DNA of 64,000 nt, taken from NCBI RefSeq assembly GCF_900167075.1, contig NZ_FUWH01000002.1, positions 215,005 to 279,004 on the forward strand, written 5' to 3'. The translations under genes were made by a program, and so were the position numbers. Shown piece after piece: positions 17,475 through 24,352 of this stretch. Within the stretch, counting starts at the first letter, position 1. Each line of letters begins with the position of its first letter. Source of the DNA: Sediminibacterium ginsengisoli. GTDB taxonomy: Bacteria > Bacteroidota > Bacteroidia > Chitinophagales > Chitinophagaceae. A model generated the notes under the pieces. It ran no database searches. It saw only the letters and a list, made by a program, of their open reading frames with translations, and was not told the origin of the DNA.

Positions 17475-18431
17475 ATGTCTGTCACGAAAGATAAAATACT
17501 TGTGATCGGTGCTTCCGGGCAAATTGGTGTGGAGCTTACGCTTGCGCTCCGGAAACAATACGGGAACAATAATGTGATCGCTTCCGACCTCCGCGAACAG
17601 AATCCGCTGCTGGAAGGCACCGGACCTTATGTGAGTCTCGATGTGATGAATAAGGAGATGCTTCACGTTCAGGTGATCCGCCAGAACATTACACAGATCT
17701 ACCTGCTTGCCGCGATCTTATCCGCCACCGGCGAAAAAAATCCTAACCTGGCCTGGCACCTGAATATGCAGGGGCTGCTGAACGTGCTCGATATTGCCAG
17801 GGAGGAGAAACTGCATAAAGTGTACTGGCCAAGCAGCATTGCGGTATTTGGTCCTACCTCTCCCAAGATCATGTGTCCGCAGCAAACGATCATTGAACCT
17901 ACAACGGTATACGGTATCAGTAAATATGCCGGTGAATTCTGGTGCAATTATTATTTCCAGCGTTATGGCGTGGATGTGCGCAGTATCCGTTATCCCGGAC
18001 TGATCAGTTACAAATCGGCACCAGGCGGCGGTACAACCGATTATGCGGTTGAAATCTATCATGAAGCGCTTGAAAATAAAAAATACCAGTGTTTCCTGCA
18101 GGAAGATACTTACCTGCCCATGATGTACATGCCCGACGCGATCCGTGCAACAATGGAACTGATGGAAGCACCGGCTGATAAGATCAAAGTCCGTACATCT
18201 TATAATATTGCCGGCATGAGCTTCTCGCCTAAAGAGATCGCTGAAGAGATCGGTAAACATATCCCGGGCTTCAGTATCAGTTATAAACCTGATTACCGCC
18301 AGGAAATTGCCAACAGCTGGCCGCAAAGTATAGACGACAGTGTTGCCGGTAAAGACTGGGGCTGGAAACCGGAATATAATCTTGCAAAAATGACGGAAGA
18401 CATGTTGCGTAACCTGCCACACCAGGAATAA
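17475..18431 (+). CDS. SDR-type NAD-dependent epimerase/L-threonine dehydrogenase-like
   Basis: 318 residues. The Rossmann motif ILVIGASGQIGVELT opens the protein; the catalytic Tyr-x-x-x-Lys is in TTVYGISKYAGE (about residue 143-147), with the Ser of WPSSIAVFGP upstream. The sequence (YYFQRYGVDVRSIRYPGLISYKSAPGGGTTDYAVEIY) resembles the short-chain L-threonine 3-dehydrogenases, which oxidise threonine to 2-amino-3-ketobutyrate; a sugar-nucleotide epimerase is the alternative. It is cytoplasmic. ATG 17475 follows TTTCTTTG at 17446-17453, a 7/8 -7 box. Confidence 0.88.
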   Translation: MSVTKDKILVIGASGQIGVELTLALRKQYGNNNVIASDLREQNPLLEGTGPYVSLDVMNKEMLHVQVIRQNITQIYLLAAILSATGEKNPNLAWHLNMQGLLNVLDIAREEKLHKVYWPSSIAVFGPTSPKIMCPQQTIIEPTTVYGISKYAGEFWCNYYFQRYGVDVRSIRYPGLISYKSAPGGGTTDYAVEIYHEALENKKYQCFLQEDTYLPMMYMPDAIRATMELMEAPADKIKVRTSYNIAGMSFSPKEIAEEIGKHIPGFSISYKPDYRQEIANSWPQSIDDSVAGKDWGWKPEYNLAKMTEDMLRNLPHQE

Positions 18432-18444
18432 CTCTAAGATACAG

Positions 18445-18483
18445 GCATAAAAAAGCTGCGATACTGTCGCAGCTTTTTTATGC
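18445..18483. terminator. Bidirectional intrinsic terminator
   Basis: 16-bp perfect stem (GCATAAAAAAGCTGCG / CGCAGCTTTTTTATGC) with a 7-nt loop between the convergent dehydrogenase and outer-membrane protein genes. Confidence 0.9.
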
Positions 18484-18498
18484 AATGATGTGGTGCAA

Positions 18499-19233
18499 TT
18501 AGAAGTGGAAACCGATGTTGATACCTGCACCACGGATACCTGCCCATGGACCGTCTGATGCGATCTGTGCGCCGGAAGCGTTCACATTGTAAGTGAATTT
18601 GAATGGCGAAGGATCGATCTTGTTCAGGTTCTGCCTTAATGCTGTCTGCTCATCGTTATTCAGCGGTGCAGCGAAGTTCAGATCTCCCTTGCTGGTTCCG
18701 TAGTGGCCACCGATGATCCAGATATCCAGTACCAGCACTTTGAACAGCCTGTGCTGGGTTCCGATCATAAGTCCGCCGGAGGTTGATTTGATCTTACCGG
18801 TGAAATCAGCTTCCTTGGTAACTGCCGGAGCGCCGCCACCCGGAGATGCTGTGTATTTTACAGGGGCAGTAAGGTCGAAGGTTGCGAAACGTGCATAAGG
18901 AGCGATATAAAACCCTCTCATATTGCCTTTGCCGAGGTAAAAACGAACTTCCGGTGTCCAGGCGGTATTACCCATCTGGAAACGGCTGATATTTACATCG
19001 GAGCTGTTGATGATGTTCTCAAGCGTACCCTGGAATGGCGCACTTCCTTTTGGTTGTGTTCGGAAACCGAGCCCGAGCGATATTCTTTTGGTGATACTTC
19101 TTTCGTAAGAGAAACTGTAATTTTTGAGTACGAGTGAGCTCAGGTTCACTTTTACAGCATTCTTGCCGAGGCCGAGTACCTGGGCATCACTAAAAAAGGG
19201 CAAACATAACAGCAGTAATGCTATTCTTTTCAT
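18499..19233 (-). CDS. Exported outer-membrane beta-barrel-like protein, unknown
   Basis: 244 residues with signal peptide MKRIALLLLCLPFFSDAQ. The mature sequence alternates polar and aromatic residues (NYSFSYERSITKRISLGLGFRTQ, EVRFYLGKGNMRGFYIAPYARF) and ends in IRGAGINIGFHF, with a terminal aromatic residue as expected for barrel insertion by BAM. A long loop with PGGGAPAVTKEADF lies near the middle. No named family can be assigned. It sits 34 bp downstream of the Rrf2 regulator gene on the same strand and may be cotranscribed with it. Confidence 0.8.
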   Translation of the reverse strand: MKRIALLLLCLPFFSDAQVLGLGKNAVKVNLSSLVLKNYSFSYERSITKRISLGLGFRTQPKGSAPFQGTLENIINSSDVNISRFQMGNTAWTPEVRFYLGKGNMRGFYIAPYARFATFDLTAPVKYTASPGGGAPAVTKEADFTGKIKSTSGGLMIGTQHRLFKVLVLDIWIIGGHYGTSKGDLNFAAPLNNDEQTALRQNLNKIDPSPFKFTYNVNASGAQIASDGPWAGIRGAGINIGFHF

Positions 19234-19267
19234 AACAGATGGGTTTGGTTTGATATTTGTAAAATCT

Positions 19268-19678
19268 TTATACAGCTACTAAGTCTGCAACGGTTTTGTT
19301 CTCGAGCACTTTCAGGGTATTATCCCTTACTTCGATCATCACTCTGTTGAGTCCGCACTTTTTTTCGTTACAGTCGGTGCATTTCTCGTAAAAATTCAGG
19401 CTTACACAAGGCAGCAGGGCAATCGGACCTTCTATGAGCCGCATCACAAGTGCTAGGGGGATCTTGTGAGGTTCCTGGTTGAAGAAATAACCGCCGCCTT
19501 TTCCTTTTTTGCTTTCCAGTAATCCGGCTTTCTTCAGTTCCAGCAATATATTTTCAAGAAATTTGAGGGGAATTCTCTTTTTTTCTGCGATCTCTGCTAT
19601 CAAAACAGGGCCTTCCTGCTTTCGCTCGGCCATAAAGGTAAGCGCTTTAAAGGCATATTGTGTTTTTTTCGATAACAT
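19268..19678 (-). CDS. Rrf2-family transcriptional regulator
   Basis: 136 residues with the Rrf2 winged helix (about 1-80; MLSKKTQYAFKALTFMAE, LKFLENILLELKKAGLLESKKGKGGGY). Cysteines at 91, 100, 103 and 108 (CVSLNFYEKCTDCNEKKC) fit the Fe-S cluster region of IscR/NsrR-like members, though here four Cys are present in CX8CX2CX4C order. It may therefore sense Fe-S status, NO or redox. Its target may include the outer-membrane gene just downstream. Confidence 0.92.
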   Translation of the reverse strand: MLSKKTQYAFKALTFMAERKQEGPVLIAEIAEKKRIPLKFLENILLELKKAGLLESKKGKGGGYFFNQEPHKIPLALVMRLIEGPIALLPCVSLNFYEKCTDCNEKKCGLNRVMIEVRDNTLKVLENKTVADLVAV

Positions 19679-19842
19679 ATTTGAGATTCAGATTATTCTG
19701 CGAAATAAGTCATTTCTGTTGAATTTTGCTTCATGTAACGATTAAAGGTTATAGCTGCTATAAATATTCGACCTATTTTTAATATCTTGCCTGGCCTGAT
19801 TTTTATCGGAAAATCATTTTCTTTACATCCTAATTTATAGTC

Positions 19843-20376
19843 ATGCGGAACATCATTAAAGTAACCATACTTATACTTTGCGGAATATACTCTGTTTCCA
19901 CTGCAAACGCCCAGCTGCTGAAGCGCCCCAGGGTACTGCTGTTTGCCAATGGTGCTTACGCATCGCCTTCCAACGATGAAATGAAGAAAGCCTATAAAAA
20001 CGGCGTTGCCGTTGAATTCGGCGGCGGTATCGGGTTTGGAAAGACCATGCTGGTTGGTACCATCGGCTATCAGGCCTACAGTAATATCAGCAACCTCAGC
20101 GGTATTCCAAACGGCACACTTAAAGTAAATCCTTTAAAAATCGGGATCCGGCAGAACATTATCGGTCCTTTGTTTGTACTGGGTAACGGTGGGGTAGCGA
20201 TCCAGAGCTATTCTAAGAGCGATGCCAAATCCAGCAATTTCATTTATGAACTGGGCGGCGGTCTTAAACTCGGCCTGTTCGAATTCCAGCTTACCCATAA
20301 CAGCTGGAAACAACCCGGAGCTTCTGCCAATTCAAGTGCACTGCTTTTCAAAGGCGGACTCGCATTCAAACTTTAA
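19843..20376 (+). CDS. Exported outer-membrane beta-barrel-like protein
   Basis: 177 residues, signal peptide MRNIIKVTILILCGIYSVSTANAQ. The mature part has short beta strands with glycine-rich turns (VAVEFGGGIGFGKTMLVGTIGYQ, FIYELGGGLKLGLFEFQLTHN) and ends LLFKGGLAFKL. This fits a small eight-strand barrel. Its stop codon overlaps the stop of the convergent NarL-type regulator gene (20373-20376, shared TTAA). Function unknown. Confidence 0.8.
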   Translation: MRNIIKVTILILCGIYSVSTANAQLLKRPRVLLFANGAYASPSNDEMKKAYKNGVAVEFGGGIGFGKTMLVGTIGYQAYSNISNLSGIPNGTLKVNPLKIGIRQNIIGPLFVLGNGGVAIQSYSKSDAKSSNFIYELGGGLKLGLFEFQLTHNSWKQPGASANSSALLFKGGLAFKL

Positions 20377-21041
20377 GCGTCTTTACGGGAAGTGCTGCTC
20401 CTGTTGATAAGCTTATGCTCATAAGCATATTTGACAAGCCCCAGCAGGCTGCCTGTCTGGGTTTTCCGGAAGATATTCTTGCGATGGGTCTCTACCGTTC
20501 TTTCGCTGATAAAAAGCGTGTCTGCTATTTCCTTATTGGAAAACTCCTTTTCAATTAATTGAATGATCTCGATCTCGCGGTTCGTTAGCCTTACTTCTTC
20601 CTGTTCCTGGCGCTGACTGCTGAATCTCTGCAGCTCATTCAATACTTCATCACTGAAATAAATACCGCCTGCCGCGATCTTTTCGATCGCATGGATCAGT
20701 TCATGTTTGCTGATGTTCTTGAGCACATAACCAGAAATATCGGCATCGTTGATCATTTCATTCACCACATCTCCTTGTCCGCTCATGCTGAGAGCCAGTA
20801 TACGGATAGACGGATATGCTTCCTTTACCTGTTTTGCAAGTTCCCTGCCGCTCATGCCGGGCATCATGATATCCGTAAGCAGGATCGATACCTGTTCCTG
20901 TTTCAGCAGCCGGATCATATCTGTTGCTGATGTTGCCGTGGCCTTGATAACGATGGCTGGATGTTTATCGAGCAGCGCCGCAATCCCGTCTATCACGATC
21001 TGGTGATCATCAACTATTGCAATGGGGATCAATGGGGTCAT
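20373..21041 (-). CDS. NarL/FixJ-type response regulator
   Basis: 222 residues. Receiver domain about 5-125: acidic pocket IAIVDDHQI, phospho-acceptor D57 (ILLTDIMMPGMSG), conserved Thr/Ser and Lys (YVLKNIS). LuxR-type HTH about 150-215: LTNREIEIIQLIEKEFSNKE followed by the recognition helix of ISERTVETHRKNIF. The nearest fitting kinase is the HisKA_3 TPR kinase at 24347-26647, three genes away. It lies 84 bp after the beta-propeller gene on the same strand, so it may be read from that promoter. A 14-bp-arm hairpin ends one base before its ATG. I propose that it binds the ATACCC-N6-GGGTAT palindromes of this cluster. Confidence 0.95.
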   Translation of the reverse strand: MTPLIPIAIVDDHQIVIDGIAALLDKHPAIVIKATATSATDMIRLLKQEQVSILLTDIMMPGMSGRELAKQVKEAYPSIRILALSMSGQGDVVNEMINDADISGYVLKNISKHELIHAIEKIAAGGIYFSDEVLNELQRFSSQRQEQEEVRLTNREIEIIQLIEKEFSNKEIADTLFISERTVETHRKNIFRKTQTGSLLGLVKYAYEHKLINRSSTSRKDA

Positions 21042-21042
21042 G

Positions 21043-21080
21043 TTTAAAATAAGCGGGATAAAAATACCGCTTATTTTAAA
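21043..21080 (-). promoter_or_regulatory. Hairpin directly before the response-regulator start codon
   Basis: Perfect inverted repeat: TTTAAAATAAGCGG (21043-21056) and CCGCTTATTTTAAA (21067-21080), loop of 10 nt. In the minus-strand mRNA the stem ends one base before the AUG at 21041. It could be an operator, an attenuator between the propeller gene and the regulator, or a translation-blocking stem. Confidence 0.7.
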
Positions 21081-21125
21081 TCGGACTGTTTTTTTATTCG
21101 AACAAATGATGCCTGCCTGCGGGTG

Positions 21126-22151
21126 CTATTTACCCGGAACCCAGTCAGTATAATCTGATACGTACAGCTGGTTGCCGATACTGTAAAGCACTTTGGTGTT
21201 ATCCGGACTGAAAGTAATATTGCTGAACCGGTACCAGCTGTCTTTCATACCCGGCCTTTGTTTAAAATCTATCTCCCTGTTTTTTTTGAAATCATTATAA
21301 AGCACAAGCACTTTATGCGCATAGATCATAACGGCAGTATTACCGTCGGGAGAAATGGCTTTTCCATACGTGCTTCTGTAAGATGCATCCCTGTTTTTCC
21401 CCACTCTTTCATACGCAATGTCTTTCATCTGCTTCAGGTCGTACAGGTAGATTCTGGCCATGGTGCTCACTAACATCCGGTATCCCTGCCTGGCAATATA
21501 AAAACCGTTAATGCCGAGATCGTTGGGTGCAGTGAAACGTACCGGAGATTGCTGCTTTTTAAAATTGATCAGTTCTAATTGTGAATAGCCGATATTGGCC
21601 AGGATCTCCTCATTGTTGAAAAAACTGATTTTGGGCGCAGCTGCATCCAGCGCAATTCTTGTAGAAAGCGACTGATCATAAGTGTTGAACACCAGGATCT
21701 GTTTTGCCTTCGCTGCGCTGATGGCATACATTTCTCCACCGGGTGAAAAGGCACCGGCTTCTATCTGGTCGTCTACAACCTGGCCTGAAATGGTTTTGAT
21801 GTTATCAATGCTGGTTATATCATACAGGTATACACAACCTTTCCGGCTTGAATAACCGCTGCCGCCAACCAGCAGCAATGTAGACGCTGGGTTGAATACC
21901 ATCCAGTCTGCTCTGGCCGGGATGGTAAGACTGGCTTTGCGTACCAGGCTTTTATCGTAGATCTGGAGATTTGTACAATTATTGTCTCCCTTACAGGTGG
22001 TTAAAACGGCAAACAGTGAACTGCCGGCGTTGTACACGATCTCTTCAATATAGTTGCCCGAAGAGTCGACCAATGTACTGCTTTTCAGCTGTGCCTGTGT
22101 TTTCACTGCAAACAGAACGGTTAAAAGAAAAAGGGCGGTAAGCGATTTCAT
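21126..22151 (-). CDS. Exported WD40/YVTN-type beta-propeller protein
   Basis: 341 residues with signal peptide MKSLTALFLLTVLFAVKTQAQ. The mature part contains repeated blade patterns such as ASTLLLVGGSGYSSRKGCVYLYD, AFSPGGEMYAISAAKAKQILVFN, AISPDGNTAVMIYAHKVLVLYN and TFSPDNTKVLYSIGNQLYVSD, consistent with a six- or seven-bladed propeller. A Cys pair (TCKGDNNCTNLQIYD) near residue 53 may form a disulfide. It is divergent from the TPR gene across a symmetric promoter region, and the response regulator gene follows on the same strand. Function unknown; a sensor or scaffold role is inference. Confidence 0.85.
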   Translation of the reverse strand: MKSLTALFLLTVLFAVKTQAQLKSSTLVDSSGNYIEEIVYNAGSSLFAVLTTCKGDNNCTNLQIYDKSLVRKASLTIPARADWMVFNPASTLLLVGGSGYSSRKGCVYLYDITSIDNIKTISGQVVDDQIEAGAFSPGGEMYAISAAKAKQILVFNTYDQSLSTRIALDAAAPKISFFNNEEILANIGYSQLELINFKKQQSPVRFTAPNDLGINGFYIARQGYRMLVSTMARIYLYDLKQMKDIAYERVGKNRDASYRSTYGKAISPDGNTAVMIYAHKVLVLYNDFKKNREIDFKQRPGMKDSWYRFSNITFSPDNTKVLYSIGNQLYVSDYTDWVPGK

Positions 22152-22167
22152 GGATCTTTTGTTTGTG

Positions 22168-22243
22168 TAAAAGTATCTGAGCCTGACTGCTGCAGAATAC
22201 CCTGCACTGGGTATTTATGGCATGTGGCAGGACTCTACTTTTA
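22168..22243. promoter_or_regulatory. Symmetric divergent promoter with ATACCC-N6-GGGTAT palindrome
   Basis: Palindrome AATACCC-TGCACT-GGGTATT at 22196-22215. Identical -7 like boxes TACTTTTA face outwards: 22168-22175 on the minus strand (propeller gene) and 22236-22243 on the plus strand (TPR gene). Each is exactly 20 nt from the 7-nt palindrome arm. No TTTG stands at -33 on either side, so an activator bound at the palindrome is likely. Confidence 0.7.
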
Positions 22244-22257
22244 CCAAAATGTATCAC

Positions 22258-23448
22258 ATGAAATCTATTGCCCTGTTTGTCTGCAATCTGCTGACAGGAT
22301 TCATACTGACTGCCCAGACCGTGAATGAATTGGAAGATAAAGGCACCCAGGCTTTCCGTGAAGGCAATTTCTCCAATGCTATCGGCTTTTTTGAAAAAGC
22401 AGTGGAAAAGGATAGCAACAGCCTGTACAGCCTGAATGCACTTGCCAATCTTTATCTCAATAAAGGGCAGCTCGGTAAAGCCTATACGGCAGGAATAAAA
22501 GGTCTGCGGTTAAGTAAAGAGGATATGAATTTCCTGGTGGTAATGGCACGGACTACACTTGCTATGGAAAAAGGCGCTGAGGCTTTACAATTGGCAGATA
22601 AAGCAATAGAGAAAGATCCGTCCTTCTTCCAGGTATATGCCATTAAAGGAAATGCACTTGACCTGATCGGTAATATACAGCTTGCTGTTGGTGCTTATTC
22701 AAAGTGCATACAGTTGAATGCTGATTATGCGATGAGCTACTATGACCGGGCGAATGATTTTCTTTCCCTCGGCAGGTATGAACAGGCATTGAAAGACTAT
22801 GATAAATTCATCTCCTTGAATAACCGGTTTGCACCAGCATATAACATGCGCGGACGTGCCTATTATGCGATGAAAAAATACCCTGAAGCTGAAGCCGATT
22901 ATTCGCAAGCGATACTGATCGATCCGAAGAATTACTACGCGTATAATAACAGGGGGCGTTTATATGCAGATCAGTCAGACAGCCGCAAAGCATTGGCCGA
23001 TTTCGAGTCAGCTATAAAGATCGGGCCCGGTATAATGGACGCTTATTATGAAATGGCGCTTTGCCTGGATGCAGCCAAAAACTACGAAGCCGCATTAACT
23101 GCCGTGAATAAAGCGCTTGGTGTTACCAGCAGCCATGCAAACAGCTATGCGCTGAAAGGGTCGGTACTGTTGAAGCTGAATCGCGAAACCGAAGCACTTG
23201 CCGCAGCAGAAAAATGCCTGGCGGTAGAAAAGCTCAATCACGACGGACTGATCGTAAAAGCTTCAGCGCTTGGTAATCTTAAGAAGTTCAGCGAAGCTAT
23301 TGCGGTACTGAATCTTGCCGTGAATGAATATGCCATGGATCCCGTGATGTACGGCCTCCGCGCATTTATGTACAAACAGTCCGGTAAAAACGATCTTGCC
23401 GATGCTGATAACAGGAAGGCGAAAGAACTTGCAGTTAAAACGCCGTAA
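22258..23448 (+). CDS. Exported tetratricopeptide-repeat protein
   Basis: 396 residues from MKSIALFVCNLLTGFILTAQ, a signal peptide; in-frame starts at 22222 and 22249 lie before it. About ten consecutive TPR units follow (e.g. AFREGNFSNAIGFFEKAVEK, YDRANDFLSLGRYEQALKDY, YNMRGRAYYAMKKYPEAEADY, YNNRGRLYADQSDSRKALADF). It is a solenoid scaffold for protein binding in the periplasm. No enzymatic domain is present. The MORN gene follows after 31 bp and is likely in the same operon. Both would be driven by the palindrome-containing promoter. Confidence 0.9.
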   Translation: MKSIALFVCNLLTGFILTAQTVNELEDKGTQAFREGNFSNAIGFFEKAVEKDSNSLYSLNALANLYLNKGQLGKAYTAGIKGLRLSKEDMNFLVVMARTTLAMEKGAEALQLADKAIEKDPSFFQVYAIKGNALDLIGNIQLAVGAYSKCIQLNADYAMSYYDRANDFLSLGRYEQALKDYDKFISLNNRFAPAYNMRGRAYYAMKKYPEAEADYSQAILIDPKNYYAYNNRGRLYADQSDSRKALADFESAIKIGPGIMDAYYEMALCLDAAKNYEAALTAVNKALGVTSSHANSYALKGSVLLKLNRETEALAAAEKCLAVEKLNHDGLIVKASALGNLKKFSEAIAVLNLAVNEYAMDPVMYGLRAFMYKQSGKNDLADADNRKAKELAVKTP

Positions 23449-23479
23449 TAATGAGAATCTCAAACATAAAATATTACAG

Positions 23480-24352
23480 ATGAAATCGTATCTCTTATGC
23501 CTGGCATTATGTTCCTGCACGCTGCACCTTTCCGCGCAGTGCAAATCAGGCAATTGTGTGAACGGAAAAGGTAAATATGATTACGGCTGGTGCGTATATG
23601 AAGGCGATTTTTCGGATGGGAAACCCGATGGGGAAGGAGTGATGGTCTATGACGATTATACCTATACAGGACACTTTACCAAAGGTGTGGAAAATGGCAA
23701 GGGGATTGTAAAATATAAAAACGGCAAAGAAGAACAGGTATATTATAACAATGGTGTGAAAGTGGATTACGCCGCAGCGAAAGTAGATGCAAAGGATTTT
23801 AAGGAAGTGTCAGGCCATGATCCTGACTGCATCAGCGGGGATTGTGTAACGGGTAACGGTACTTACCGGTTCAGCAGCGGTAATACTTACTCCGGTGAAT
23901 TTGTGAACAGGGCAAGACACGGAAAAGGCATTTTCCGTTTTGCAGACGGAGACCGCTATGAAGGAGTTTTCACCAACAACGAAAAGAGCAAAGGCGTATA
24001 TACATTTGCCAATGGCACAAAGTATACCGGAACTTATCTGAACGATAAAGAATACAACGGCGTTTATACAGCTACCAACGGAGCCAGTGTTTCCATCGTA
24101 AATGGTAAAGCCGTGATTAAGCCGGCACCTGCATCTGCTACCGCAAATGCAAGAGCGTCAGCTTCTGCCCAGGGTAACAGCGGTTCTGCCAGTACCATGT
24201 GCATGCAGTGTTTTGGTTCAGGAAAGATCCACTCAACAGTTTATGGCGGCCAGGTTGAAAGAGATAAATACGGGAACCGCTCTTTATCTTTCGGCAGCTA
24301 CAGCCGTTGTCTCGCCTGCAGCGGTACAGGCAGCGTTAAAGTAAAACTATAA
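23480..24352 (+). CDS. Exported MORN-repeat protein with C-terminal CxxCxGxG zinc knuckle
   Basis: 290 residues from MKSYLLCLALCSCTLHLSAQ (signal peptide). Residues about 30-190 hold six MORN repeats (YEGDFSDGKPDGEGVM, YTGHFTKGVENGKGIV, YSGEFVNRARHGKGIF, YEGVFTNNEKSKGVY, YTGTYLNDKEYNGVY). An Ala/Ser-rich linker leads to two DnaJ-type motifs, CMQCFGSGK and CLACSGTGS, a likely zinc-binding knuckle, at the very end. I do not know a named family with this order. It probably forms an operon with the TPR gene. Its last 6 bp overlap the end of the convergent histidine kinase gene. Confidence 0.88.
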   Translation: MKSYLLCLALCSCTLHLSAQCKSGNCVNGKGKYDYGWCVYEGDFSDGKPDGEGVMVYDDYTYTGHFTKGVENGKGIVKYKNGKEEQVYYNNGVKVDYAAAKVDAKDFKEVSGHDPDCISGDCVTGNGTYRFSSGNTYSGEFVNRARHGKGIFRFADGDRYEGVFTNNEKSKGVYTFANGTKYTGTYLNDKEYNGVYTATNGASVSIVNGKAVIKPAPASATANARASASAQGNSGSASTMCMQCFGSGKIHSTVYGGQVERDKYGNRSLSFGSYSRCLACSGTGSVKVKL

